Shown here: in pieces, positions 1-39,929 of the stretch | How the letters are laid out: each line of letters starts with the position of its first letter | How positions within the stretch are numbered: the first letter of the stretch is position 1 | From: Alligator mississippiensis | Taxonomy: Eukaryota > Chordata > Crocodylia > Alligatoridae | NCBI RefSeq assembly: GCF_030867095.1 | Contig: NC_081828.1 | Coordinates: 1,007,001 to 1,071,000, forward strand | Direction of reading: 5' to 3' | DNA: 64,000 nucleotides | Translations under genes and position numbers: made by a program | Notes under the pieces: model-generated | Told to the model about the DNA's origin: nothing | Seen by the model: only the letters and a program-made list of their open reading frames with translations | Databases searched by the model: none

Positions 1-2611
1 GGTGCACTGGGCCACGGGTCCAGCTGCGAGCTGGCACCTTGCACCTCCGCATGCAAAGAAAACCACTAGGCTCACAGCCTGAGCGCAGCCAAAGCAGAGA
101 GGGGTCTAAAGGAGCCTGGGAGCTGCCCAGGCGGTGCTGGTTTAACATTGCCGTGGTTAACACTGTTGTCCGGCGCACGAGGAAGCAGGGGGCAGGCCAC
201 GGAGCAGCAGGCCATAGCGTGGCCACTTGCATGGGCAGTATCTGCGCCCAGCCACCCCGCTGGCGGTATCGTGCCAGCCCCACCTGCTGCATGCAGGGCA
301 CATGGGAGTGCAGCAGTGCCGACGCCTCCCCGGGCCCTGCGCAGCAGGCTTGCACGCTTGCGTGCTGCACCACGGTGGCAGAGACAAGTCCCACGGGCTG
401 CCCCGTCCCCAGGGCTCTGGGCAGGTCGGGTGTCAGAGGGGAGCTCGTGCGGGCGCTGAAAGAGCTCTGCTTGAACGAGGCACGCAAGGACCTCTGTGCA
501 GCCTGTGCCCACAGCAGTAGCCCCCCCACCGTGTCCCCTTCGTGGGACCCCCGCACCCAGCACCTCTCTGCACTAGGCCAGACAAGGCCGCGCACCCGGA
601 GGGTTGCATCTGGGGCCAGCAGACGGGTGCGTGGGGAAGGGCTGGCTGGTGCAGGGAGCAGGCAGCGAGACCCCGCGGCGCGGCGCGGTGCAGGGGAGGG
701 CGGGAGAGACGTATTGTGTAAATAACAGGAAATAATAGAGCTGCTCCGGCCCCTCTGCCCGGCTCCCAGGCTGGGGCTCCCTTCCTCGGCCTCATTTCCT
801 TGTCACGGCTCATTAGCCCTGGTCAAACTCTTCATTAATCATCCAGCCCCGGCGGTCCAGCAAGGTGCAGGCCGCAGCAACCGGGGGGGCGGTGAATTCC
901 CACCAGGCCCAGCAGAGCCACGATCCCCCTGCTCGGCCGGGCCCTGCCTGCGTGCCCCAGGGACACTGCCCACGGCCGCCCCCCGCCCCGGGGACGGGCT
1001 GGACCCCTCGCTGTGCCGGGTCGCAGGCCTCCCGAGGGGCAACCAGCCAGCAGTTACTGCTCTCGGGCCCCTGGCTGCATCACCCCGTGCATGGGGCCCG
1101 TTTTCGGCTGAAGCACGAGGCAGCCTGTCCCGTGGTGGGGCTGCCCGGCCCCCCACGCTCCTCCAAAATCACTCGCTGGTGGCACAGCATCCGGTGCCGG
1201 GGGCCTCGCAGCCAGGTGGGACCATGACCCAGTGGTCTCCCCGTAAATGAGCGACGTCCCAGCTGCCGGGTGTGAAGAGCAGCAGGGAGCCTGCCCCGCA
1301 GCTGCCTTCCCCCCGGCCCACGCCAGGGCCCGGGAGAGCACAGGTCATCCGTGTCCCCTCTGCATTGCTGGCTCCAGAGGCCCTGCGGTCTCGTCAGCTC
1401 CCCAGGTGCCCTCATGCCAACAGGAGGAGAGGAAAAGGGACCTGCAGGACCCCATGGCCTGTCCAGGCTCACACCCACCCCAACACGGGCCCATAGCAGC
1501 ACTCCCAAAGAAGCCAGACCCATCCACAGGGGCCTCGCGGGCCGTCACGCCCTCGGATGCAGCCAGCAGCGCGCGTCACCCTTGCCCACAGCTGGGCAGA
1601 TGTCACGGATGAGAGCCCTCTGTGTACTCGCCGCATGTCTGAAGCCATGCGGGGGGGATCAAGGGCACCCAGGAGAGGAGATCAAGCCATGCGCTGGTGC
1701 GACTTGCACACGCTCGCTGTTGCAGTCCTCCCCTCGCCTGCACGGCGACGTGGAGCGTGTGCTTAAGCTGGGACCTGAAGGCAGGCTCCTAGCAGATCCG
1801 CCGGCCCCTCTGCAGCGACCGGAAACTTTCTCTCTGCTGCAAGAACAGAGCATCGCCAGCTCCATAGCACAGGGCAGCAGGTGCCGCTCCAGGAGCCAGC
1901 AGCACTGAGCTCTACCGCTTTGCGCTCCCTAATAGGTGGAAAGGATTTCTTTTCGCAGTATTTAACCCTTCTGACCCAGCAAGGCTGAGCTGCAAAGGGA
2001 GAACGCGGAGCCATAAGCCTTAGCAACAGCGGTGTGACGAGCCGGGTGCAGCAGCTCTTTCTGCAGCTGTGCTAATCGTGCCGTGCTGCTTGCATCCCCG
2101 CGCCAGCGGCTCCCTGGATTCTCCCGCCAGGGCCGGCTCGCAGAGACCCACGGTCTCCAGAGCCCTTTGCCGAGGCACTTTCCACCAGGGCGGGCAACCC
2201 GAGAGGGAAGGCATCCTCCACGGTTTCCACTCCTTAATGAGCTCGCCTAGCAGGGGAGCTCCCCGGCTGCAGCGCTGGGTTCATACCGGCGTGGTAGGTA
2301 CTGTGAGCCACGCAGCACCCCCCGCCAGCCCTGCAGCGGGCTGAGAGGCCTGGTGCCGGCGAGGCTGTCCCAGCCGGCGGCTCCGTCCGGGTGCTGCGGG
2401 CGCTGGCTCTGCTGGAGGGCGAGCGGCTCTGAATCGGCCTGCTCCGTTTCGTGGGGAGAGGCGGCGGGTTGGGCCTGTGCCCGGCTGTGCCCGGGTGCTG
2501 CTCGCGAGGCGAGGGGCAGGGTGCAGAAGGGATGCTCCGGGACCTGGCGGCTTCCTCTCACCCGACGAGTGTTTGCTTTTCTCTGCCCCCCCCCCACCTC
2601 CCCACCTACAG
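1..2611 (+). other. PTPRF intron upstream of the transmembrane exon
   Basis: GC-rich sequence with no fibronectin-like or other recognisable exon in any frame. It ends in the acceptor at 2611. A short homeodomain-like island (TTCATTAATCATCC, about 831-844) is the only notable element. The long open frames here reflect GC-rich composition. Confidence 0.7.
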
Positions 2612-30917
<28,306 letters not shown>

Positions 30918-32339
30918 CCGGGGCTTTCCTCCAGCCGCAGCGGGAGCGTCACGGCGCGGAGACGGGTCTTTCTGAGCCACAGCCACCATCCTTCAGCCCT
31001 CCTGCACAGACCGCGCTGCCGCGGGGCCGCACCCCACGACCGACCCATTCTGACCACTGCATTTAGGACCATTGCCCCAGCGCGGAAGGAGGAGCCCTGG
31101 CTCTGACAGCGTCTCCAGGCTCCGGATGAATTCCCGTCCGCGCGCGTCTCGTCCCCTCTCACGCGGTTGCATTTCACAGCGAGGCTTTGGGTGGATGAAA
31201 CGGGATCGTTTTTTATATGTACGATAGTTACTAGTGTTTTTATAATCCTTTCTCGCCGCCTTCCTTTTTTCTCTTGTTCTTTTTCTTTCTTATTTTGCAA
31301 GTCTTAATGTTTTGCCCCGGCCGAATGGGAGCCGTGGGGCTGTCGGGCTTTTAATTTACTCCTGCTTTCCCGTCTGTACCTCCCCGGGGTGCGATGGCGC
31401 CGCCTCTTCGTGTCCAGCTTCCTCAGCTCACAGCTCTGGACCTTCATTCCCCAGCAGCTGCGTCTCGATCCTCTGTAGGACGTGAGGATCCAGAGAACCG
31501 GAGCTGAGCTACCCATCACGTTTTAGCCTCGTTTCCCCCGCCTCCCGCCCGTGTTCCCCGTGCAAGTCGGGTAGGGACCGGGAGCCGCGGGAGGCGCTGC
31601 CGTCGCAAGCCGGGAGCTGTTCGCTCCTAGTAAAGTGCGTGTGAAACCAACCCGGCAGTGACCGCGCGTGTCGGCAGATCCCGATGGGACACGAGTGGTC
31701 GTCGCTGTGTTTGTCAGCCCCGGGCTCCGCGCCGGGCAGCCTCCGTCGTCGCGGCTCGCCGGGGAGGGGGTTGGAGGGCGAGCGGTGGCCCCGCAGCCGG
31801 ACGGAGACGCGTCCCTTTCCACGGGCGGGCGTGCAGGCGCCGCTGTGCTGCCGAGGCAGCTCTCACCTATGAAGCAAATCGAGGCATCTTGCAAAGGGAA
31901 GGAGCGCGACGGGGCGGCTCCGGGGACCGGGGAGCTGGCGTGCTTCCGAGGCGGGGTGTATCTATCATTTCTGCTATCCTGCAAATGTTTAAAAGTCATT
32001 AGGATCTTGTACTTTCCGCTACTTCAGGACGTTCTAATGAACCAATGTGGCAAGACTACTGGACTTAATTTAATGGTACTATATATTAATCCTCCTTATT
32101 ATATCACGCTTGCACTACAGACGGGGAGAGGGCAGCCCTCTCCCGGGTGCGTAGAGCTACGAGGCCAGGTGGTGGAGGGGTATCTACTTGTATTATCCGA
32201 TGTATTCCGAATGTAACGAATCCGAGCTCCGCGGGGTCCGCGATCCAGGGTGGTGGTGTTGGAGGCACATTCATTTTTACCTTGTGGATGCATAGTGCTG
32301 TAGGGGTCACTGTTGTATACAGTCTGTTTTCTATTTGTT

Positions 32340-32345
32340 AATAAA
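32340..32345 (+). other. PTPRF proximal poly(A) signal AATAAA
   Basis: AATAAA followed directly by an A-run. It is the first of two canonical signals 44 nt apart at the 3' UTR end. Confidence 0.6.
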
Positions 32346-32383
32346 AAAAAAATCTACAGCATCATTGCATAATTCTTGATGTT

Positions 32384-32389
32384 AATAAA
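32384..32389 (+). other. PTPRF distal poly(A) signal AATAAA
   Basis: AATAAA in the context GTTAATAAATTTGAATAATC. Cleavage would fall at about 32400-32410. A GT/T-rich stretch follows (GTCTCGTTTCTTC), as expected of a downstream element. Confidence 0.7.
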
Positions 32390-33204
32390 TTTGAATAATC
32401 GGGTTTCATACACGCTGGCGTCACTGTCTCGTTTCTTCAGCAGCGAACCAAAGCCGGACCCGGGCGTTCGGCAGGGCAGCGGGGATGGGCGCTTGTGCCA
32501 CGCACGGTGTTTTGGCTGCCCTGCCTCGTGCCCCCCGCCGCAGCCTGGGCAAGGTCTGGGAGCCCCGGGGTGCCTGTCCGTGCCAGGGCTGCCTCCGGGC
32601 TTCCACGGCCCAGGGGAAGGGGAGCGTGAGGGCAAGGTGTCGACCCGCGGGATGGAGATGTGACTGGCATGTCTGTCTCCGACACTTCTGCCGGGTGCTT
32701 CTGAGAAAGCCGTAGACAGTGTGCACACGTGAACACATGCATGCACACACAGGTAACCTGCCCGGGGGAGATCCCTCGTCTGTTTGCGCTGGTGCCCGGC
32801 TCTGCAGCGGCAATAGCGACAACCAGATTCAGGCGGCACCCGGGCTCCTCCACATCACGGCCGGGGACCCTGGGGCTGAGCCGGCGCAGGACGGAGCCGG
32901 CGCTACCCAGCTGCAGCCACCCGAGGGCGGCACAAAGCTGAAGGCTGCCGGTGCCCTTTGTTCCCGCTCCCCAAGGGTGTTAGGGCAGGGGCTGCAGCTC
33001 CTGCCCCCATTTCCTTCCACCCTCCAGCAGCTCTGTGGGGCCCACAGGGCCGTGCCCCCGGGAGCCTGCGAGCAGAGACCCAGGGGACATGTACGGTAGC
33101 AGCTGCACTTCGCGTGGCTGGTCCCTTCCTCGCCACAACCCCAACACGCCGGTGGGATGGAGGATTCCAGCTTCCCCCTGGGCAGGGGAAATGGAGATAG
33201 GCAG

Positions 33205-33262
33205 CTGGGGTGACATGACCAAGGCTGCACAGGACATCAGTGGCAGAGCTGGGATCCACACG
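33205..33262 (+). mobile_element. Possible MIR-like SINE core
   Basis: TGGGGTGACATGACCAAGGC then CACAGGACATCAGTGGCAGA and GCTGGGATCC resembles the MIR core. Short and diverged. Confidence 0.4.
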
Positions 33263-33689
33263 ATGAGGGCACCAAAGCCTTTCCAAGGGGACATCAGAGC
33301 TGACTCCCAAGCCCAGAGTGGTCTGAGCAAGAGCGTCGGAGAGGCACCGTGAGCCTGCAAACGGCCCACGGACCCCTGCCCTGAACCGGTGGCTGAGGCA
33401 GCCCGGGCGGGCAGGAGCCGGGGCCCAGCCGTGTCCCCGCGGCAGACAGGCCCGGTCTTGTCGGGTGCCAGGCCCCACATGCCGACCCGGCTGGGCTGTG
33501 TTAATGCCCACAGCTCCAGTGCCTGGACGCCCGGCCCTGCCTTGGTGAGTCCAGCACCCAGCAAGAGCCCGCCAGGCTGATGCCCGGCCTCCCAGGGACC
33601 CCCATGGCCCTGTCCTGGCTCAGGTGCCCGGGCCTGGTCGGTTGAGAAAGGAGACGCTGGAGGGGGGACGGGAGCGGAGAAGGGCTTAC

Positions 33690-33945
33690 AAAACACCGAA
33701 TGGGGAAGAGAAAGTCCGGAGGGCGTTAGAGCCGACGGGCACGAGGGATCGCGGCAGGAAACCAGCCGGCGTGAGCTCAACAACAGGAAGTTCTCTTTCC
33801 CCCGGCGCGTCGTTACACGTCGTTACAGCGGGGGCTCGTTGCCACCAGCCGGGGTGGGAGCTGATGGTTTGGCCAGATTCACCCAGGGCCTGGACACGTG
33901 CTGGGGGGGAAGGGGCATCGGTCGCTATTGAGCACGGGCTGTGAA
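33690..33945 (+). mobile_element. Degenerate LINE 3' coding fragment
   Basis: Contains CGACGGGCACGAGGGATCGC, AACAACAGGAAGTTCTCTTT, CTCGTTGCCACC and GGCCAGATTCACCCAGGGCC. This order matches the C-terminal end of CR1/L2-like ORF2 (NNRKFSF then LVATSRG-type). Many disruptions. Confidence 0.55.
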
Positions 33946-33954
33946 CCAGGACGC

Positions 33955-34145
33955 CCCAGACCTTGCGTGCTAGGGGCTGCACGCGAGAGAGGAACAGGTT
34001 CCCTAGAGAGCTGGTGGGATCTCCGTCTTCGCAGGTCTTTAAGCCCCGGGGAAACAAAGCCCTGGCTGGGATGATGGAGTTGGGGCTGGTAGGGGGTTGG
34101 ACTAGATGTGACCTGAGCTCCCTTCCAGCCTAAATTTCTATGATT
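33955..34145 (+). mobile_element. CR1 LINE 3' end
   Basis: GAGGAACAGGTTCCCTAGAG, then AGCCCTGGCTGGGATGATGG, GGTTGGACTAGATGTGACCT and CTTCCAGCCTAAATTTCTAT, ending in a TCTATGATT-type tail. This is the canonical sense-strand CR1 3' end. Confidence 0.85.
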
Positions 34146-34653
34146 TAGGGGAAACCCCCGCTCAGACCCAGTCCCTCTCACTTACAGCCTCCGCTTTCTG
34201 CCCCCATAGGACACAAGAGATGGGGCAGGACCGTGGCGCAGGGCTCAGCTCCCATGGGCAAGGCACGACCTGCAGGAGCTGGGCCAGGCGGTGGGTCCCG
34301 GGCCCGACCTGGGCAGGACCAGGGAACCACCGCCTGCCACGGCGCGCAGCCCTCCCCGCCCCGGCACTGCCCCCGGTCGGAGCCACGGGCCTCGGTTGCT
34401 CCGTCTTTGCTGCCAATCACCGGCGCAACCTCCAGGCCGGGGGAATGCTGCGTGCGAAAATGAAGCCCATGGGCGGCATCCCGGATGCGGGGAGCTGCTT
34501 CTGGTAGGAATCGCCCTGGTCTGGATGGGGAGGCCGGCGCTGAGCCAGCCGCGCTGGGGCCAATTTGCAGCTTACAGAGCAAGGCTACATAGGGCTGCTT
34601 CTTGCCACGGCTTTGCCTGCACCCTCTCGCAGAGCCAACTGCAGCATAGGGTG

Positions 34654-34671
34654 ATTTGCATATATGCAAAT
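34654..34671. promoter_or_regulatory. Perfect 18-bp palindrome with two octamer motifs
   Basis: ATTTGCATATATGCAAAT is its own reverse complement and contains the POU/octamer sequence ATGCAAAT once on each strand. Functional binding by an Oct-type dimer is inferred. Confidence 0.4.
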
Positions 34672-35204
34672 GAAGCGCACAGCAAAAGGGACTGAAACCC
34701 CCACAGCAGAGGAAGCGCGTGAGCGGGAACGGTGAGCGCGGGCGCTGGGAGTTTGGGCCGAGTGGCAAGAACGGCACCGGTGGACGCTCTTCTCCGGCAC
34801 GCACAGCCCTGGGGGCGGCAGGTGTCGACGGTGCCAGAGGACGGGACACGGGGCACCCTGGACCTCCACAGCTGGACAGGGCACAGGCCCACGGGACGGG
34901 GCAGCTTGCTGGCAGGTGACCGGGGTTAAACCCGTGTTCATGCGCCGTCTCCGGCGAGCATCGAGAAACCCGGTAAGGGATCTTCCCTTGCTGTACAGAC
35001 TGCAGCTGCTTATCCCCTGGCTGGTGGCATCCCAGCACAGCACGGCTGCCGGCTCCGCGGGAGCCACGAGACTTTACCCAAGGAAGGGACCACGGTGCTG
35101 TGGTGCCAATGTGGAGCAGTGAGCCCGGGAGCTGGAGCAGCACTAGAGGCCCCTGGAGGCCCTGGCAATGCAGAGGGGAGGAAGAAACCTTCCTCATGGC
35201 ACAG

Positions 35205-35370
35205 GACTGGTGAGGAGAGGTGAGGGAAATGGGCTGATTGAGGCTGCAGAAGGGAAGACCGAGGGGGATTGAATAGCAGCCTTCACCTCCCTGCCGGAGG
35301 GCTGCAAAGAGGATGGAGCTGGGCTGGTCTCAGTGGGGGCAGACAGCAGGACAAGGAGCAATGGGCTCAA
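35205..35370 (+). mobile_element. CR1 LINE internal fragment
   Basis: Sense-oriented CR1 piece, including GGGGGATTGAATAGCAGCCT and GGAGCTGGGCTGGTCTCAGT, nearly identical in reverse complement to part of the PTPRF-intron CR1 at 23610-23780. It is truncated at both ends. Confidence 0.8.
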
Positions 35371-37591
35371 CCGGCCAGGCAATTCACACGTGGGCATCCT
35401 GCACCCCTTACTCCCGCATCCCACATCCGTGAGGTCACACGTGTAACACTCCCGCAGCTTCATGCCGTCCCTGCAGCCACTGGGAGAGCCTGCTCCAGTC
35501 ACAAGGAGGGCAATGCACCATCCCCTGGTCGCACGCTCGTGATGTTCCTGCCCGCCGGCTCTTTCAAACCCTGTTATTGATGGAGCTGTGCAGTTGGCGG
35601 CGGCACAGCCTGGATTGATGTGCAACGGTACCATTAAGTACAACTGCACCCGAGCCCCTTCCCTGCACTTCTTCACATGAATGTGATCTATAGCTGCTTG
35701 TCGCTGTGCAGAGAGGTGGCTGGGAATATAAAGCTGGAGCTTTGCATATTTAACTACATTGACTGCCCTCAAAACGTAGCTACTGCAGAGCTGCAGTCCT
35801 CTGGTCGTGCCTCATTCCCTTCCAGAACGTGGCGTCCGTGCAGACAAATCTCTGGAAACCAGCAACTGCACACTGAAGGCATGCTTCAGCTGTGCCCTGC
35901 ATCCTGACGGCTGCCACGAGTCCGTGGGGACAGGCCAGGCTTGTTCCACCCAGGCTAAGTGATGACTCATAAATGCACTGGTTGGTCTAGCGCGCTGGGT
36001 CCCACACACCAGCATCCTCGCGTGCCCGCCCTTCACTGCCTCAGGGATGCTGGGGTTGGCTGGGTCAGGTCACCCCAGCTCACCCGTGGCCCCCTTGTCC
36101 TCATTGCGGAGCTGGTGGGACCAGCAGAGACCCTCCAAGGCCTGCTCCTGCCTGGATGCATACCCTGCTGGTAGCAGACACAGCAGGGCACCGTGTCTTG
36201 GAGCAACTCCTGAGGACCTGGGTCAAACAGTGGTAGCACCTGGCACCTCTGGGGTGGGCTGTGCAGAGCCGGTGCTGTGGTCATCTGCAGGAGTCCCCAG
36301 TGCTCCTGTCCCCTGATTTTTGGAGCAAACGGGGTTGCCTGGACATGAGGCACCCACAACACGGGTGCATCGCGTTTGCCTCGCACCCGGGTATAATCTA
36401 TGGGGAAGGGGCTCCCAGGAGGGGCAGCTGCCTGCAGGGAGATGAAGGCCGATGCCCAGCTGCAGGTAGTCAGCAGCGAGGAGGCTGCTTGGCCGGACGC
36501 CCGGGACCAGCTGCACCTGCAGACGAGTAAATGAGGGTGAAGCCACAGAGAGAGTCAAGCGCTTTAGAGGCCGAGAGCAAGGGGGAGCAGAGAGGAGGTC
36601 GGTGTGATGTGGGAGAAGCACAGAGCCTGGGTTGCTCCTCTCTAGGCCTGAAGAGAGACCACGGGGCTGGGTTGTGTGCACTTTTGCTGATTTTGTTGTT
36701 TGCTACGGGACCAAAGGTGCCCCGGGTGCAATAAAAGGACTGGGAACCTGCGCTCGGAGTGGACTGGCCTTGGTGAGGAAGCTGTGAGGCTTTCTCCTCT
36801 TGCCAAAGGGGACGGTTGCAAACGGGCAGCAGTGTTAAGCAGAGACAATCCGAGAATGATCCAGCTGCAGCCAAGCCAGGCCAGCCCTCGCCCCGGGTGA
36901 GGCAGGTTGCTGGAGCGGCTCTGCTGTTTGTGCGTCCGTGTCCCCGGCTCGCCCATACCTGACACTTCCATGTGATGGCTGCTGCCCTTTTGAAACTACT
37001 CCAAATATCCACGTGCCCATACCCAGGGATGTCCTCAGAGGAAAGAGACCGGATGGGGAGGCATGGACCTGGGAACCAGAGCCCAGAGATGTCTGCATGC
37101 TCCAGTCGTCCCCCTTTCCCACTGCCCAGGAGGGGTAGCACTTAACCATATGCCTACTGTTGGCACGGTGCATCCCCTGCTCCCCTCACCCTACTGTGGC
37201 CGCAGCCACGTCGGTATAAAGGCGCTTACCCCTTGGGAACGTGTTCCCGTGAGGGAGGGGGGATAAGGCACCTAAATAAGGAGCCTAAATTGAGTCAACC
37301 TTTGCAGGTTAGTCTACCTTGCCTGGGTTGAACCAGCTTGTACCAGTACAGACATTCCCACTGGGCTGGGGCAATGTGGGCGCGTGCCTGCAGTTGCTCA
37401 GGGCAGGAGCCGGGAGACGCTAGAACAACCCTTGGCTGCAGGGAAGTTGTGCTGGGGCAGCTGGTCAGTCTGGGATGAACTGGCCAGAGATGGGGTTAAT
37501 GCCCCCCTCCCTGTTCCTTGGGCAGGGGCCGGAGCCGGGTCTGCTGGGCGCTCCACCATGGCCCCTGAGGCAGAGAAAGCAGGGAGGATGG

Positions 37592-37819
37592 TTATTCTCC
37601 CCTCTACCCCCACTGCCCCTGGGGGACCACAGCCAGGCCTGCCCACCCCGACCGCCACTCGCTGTGTGCCTGGGGCAAGCAGTGCAATAAGCCCCCTCCT
37701 GCCCCCTCCTTCTGGCGTCCGGCAGAGGAGGCTTATTCTGCTGCTTCCCCAGGCACAGAGCAAGCAGTGGTCAGGGTGGGCAAAATAAACCCCCACCTCG
37801 GGGGCAGTGGGGAGAATAA
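37592..37819. repeat. Foldback (hairpin) element
   Basis: A long imperfect inverted repeat: the left arm, from TTATTCTCCCC at 37592 to about 37708, pairs with the right arm from about 37722 to GGGGAGAATAA at 37819. The outer 11 bp are perfect, and an inner block (TGTGCCTGGGG at 37660s against CCCCAGGCACA at 37750s) also pairs. It looks like a foldback MITE, possibly with TA at both ends. No coding capacity. Confidence 0.75.
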
Positions 37820-37824
37820 GAATT

Positions 37825-38770
37825 TTCTTATGTCCAGCCTAAATTTTCCCTCGATTAGCTTGTGCCTACTGGTCCTTGTCCGCCCTTGGGGTGCCGTCCT
37901 GAAGAGTTGCTCCCCTAGCCCTTGATGCTCACCGCGGTGTACTTGTAGGCAGCTAGCAAGTCACCTCTGTCTTCCCTTACTCAGACTGAACAGGCCCAGT
38001 TCCCGGAGTCGCTCCTCATGGGGCCTATCCTCCTGATCTGTCGAGGTCATCCTCGAGCTTCACCCTCTCCTCTGATGTGCCCGCGTTTCCCCACAGCTTG
38101 GTGTCATCCACAAACTTAATCATTGAGCTTTCCACCCCCTCATCCAAGTCATTGATAAAGTTGTTAAAGAGCACGGGCCCAAGCCCTGATCCCTGGGGGA
38201 CACCACTGGAGATGGCCCTCCAGGATGAGGCCATCCCATCGATTACAGCTCTCTGGGATCGGCCTCTCAGCCAGTCATCCGCCCACCTCACTGTAGACTG
38301 GTCCAGCCCAGCACCCTCCAGTTCGGTCGAGAGGATCTCGTGGGAAACAGAATCAAGGCTTTACTGACGTCCAAGCAAATGATGTCAACCTCGTGTCCCT
38401 CGTCCAGTTGGCTAGTTACCTGGCTGTAGAAGGACACCGGGTTTGTCAGGCATGATCGACCCTTGCCAAAGCCGTGCTGGTTACTTCTTAATACCCCACC
38501 AGTTACCAGCTTGTAATTGATTGCCTCCATAACACAGTTTTCAAAATGTTTCCCAGGACCAAAGTCAGACTGACCGGTGCATGGTTTGCAAGGTTGTCCC
38601 TGCCCCCTTCCTTGAAGATGGGTACCCCGTTGTCCCTCTTCCAGTCGTCCGGGACCACTCCCGACTCCCACGACTCTTCGAACAGCTTTGCCAGTGGCCC
38701 TGCGATGAGCTCCGCCAGTTCTTTCATGGCCACTGCAGCAGCGAGGGGGAGCGTGCGGCAGACCCAGCTC
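37825..38770 (-). mobile_element. CR1 LINE with degenerate reverse transcriptase
   Basis: On the minus strand the segment from about 38735 encodes MKELAELIAGPLAKLFEESW and PDDWKRDNGVPIFKEGGRDN, followed by the region reading SGVPQGSGLGPVLFNNFIND and KFVDDTKLWG, classic CR1 RT motifs. The catalytic FADD is FVDD, and frameshifts and stops are present. A deletion joins the post-RT LEDDLDR region (about 38040) to CR1 3' sequence (37825-38030). Confidence 0.9.
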
Positions 38771-39929
38771 AGGTCCCTGCCAGTGGGACAGGGAGGAGGG
38801 AATTAAACCCCTCTCTGGCCAGACCCTCGCCCCTGCCTGTCCCTGCTGCAGCTGGGGAGCAGAGGGGTTGGGGCTGGAGGAGAGAGCCCAGCCCAGCGAG
38901 CATGCTGGGATGCTGGGGGACTCTGGTTTAAGTGAAACCAGGAAGGTTAGAGTAACGAACTTTCCTGAAAGCGCCCCCACAACGTTCGTTCCAAAGGAGC
39001 TCGGCTGCAGCCCCAGGCAGCCAGCACTGGCGAGTTGTGCATGGCACTCAAATTGCCCGAGGAAGAGATTAAATCACAGCCCTTTGATTAAAAGAGCAAG
39101 ATTTATTCCCCTAAATGTCACTGCGGCACCTTGCTCTGTGTCTGTCTCAAAAGGGAGTTCCTGAAGAAACAAAAACTTGCAGAAGCAGAAATTTGTTAAA
39201 GTTGCTGAAGTTACTATGCCTTTTCCAACAGTTTAATGATTTCTGCATGGGGCCAGGGCATTGGCACAAGCGTAGAGGGGGCCAAAGCCTTATTTCTGTA
39301 CCTACTTCTTCCCCCCAGCATTTGATGAGCAGCAAACTGCAGCAGGAGGGAGAGGTGGGGGATGAATTTCAAGGACCATTCAGTCAAACAATGCCCCAAT
39401 CCAGACCGCTTGCTCCTAAGTGCTGAGGAAGTTCAGCAAACAGAGCAGGTAAGAAAATCAGCTGCTAATCGGGTGGTAAAGCTTCCCCACAGGGTGCTTC
39501 TGCTTGGTCCTCCCTTACTCCCTGCTGGTCCTCTTTGCAAACTCCCACGGTGCCACCCCACAGCCCGGCCGAAGCTGTTGCAACGAGACAGGACTTCGTT
39601 ATTTGCATTCCCCTGATAGCTGGGAGAAGAGGGCCCCACTCACTTCCACGGGTTGGTAATTCCACATCCTGCTGCAGATTTAAACCTCGCTAAATCTGGT
39701 ATTGTAAGAGGAACCTGCAGCTTGTTCCTGGAGGGGGCTGGTTCATTCTCGTGCCGTCAGCAGCACAGCTGTGCCCAGGAGCCCCTGGGAACGGGCCCTG
39801 CAGCTTGCTCCCCAGGGACCAGCCCCATCTACGTCTAACTTCCAAGCAGGGAGGTATGGGGGTCCTTCCTCTGACGTCGAGAGTGCAGGAAACATGGACT
39901 TGGTAAGTCTGGAAAACTGAGGGTTATTT

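Larger units (their letters stand above)
30918..32405 (+). other. PTPRF: PTPRF 3' UTR
   Basis: About 1.5 kb following the TAA, with no credible coding potential. GC content falls toward the end, where AT-rich tracts precede two poly(A) signals. The last exon therefore extends from 30849 to about 32405. The exact cleavage site cannot be read from the sequence. Confidence 0.8.

Noticed and set aside
37205..37220. TATA-like GGTATAAAGGCG in the spacer as a promoter
   Set aside because: No downstream open frame, splice structure or CpG island supports a gene starting there.
38025..38733. Apparent protein-coding genes on the minus strand
   Set aside because: They are pieces of CR1 reverse transcriptase with frameshifts and an altered active site, so they are annotated as a mobile element rather than as host genes.
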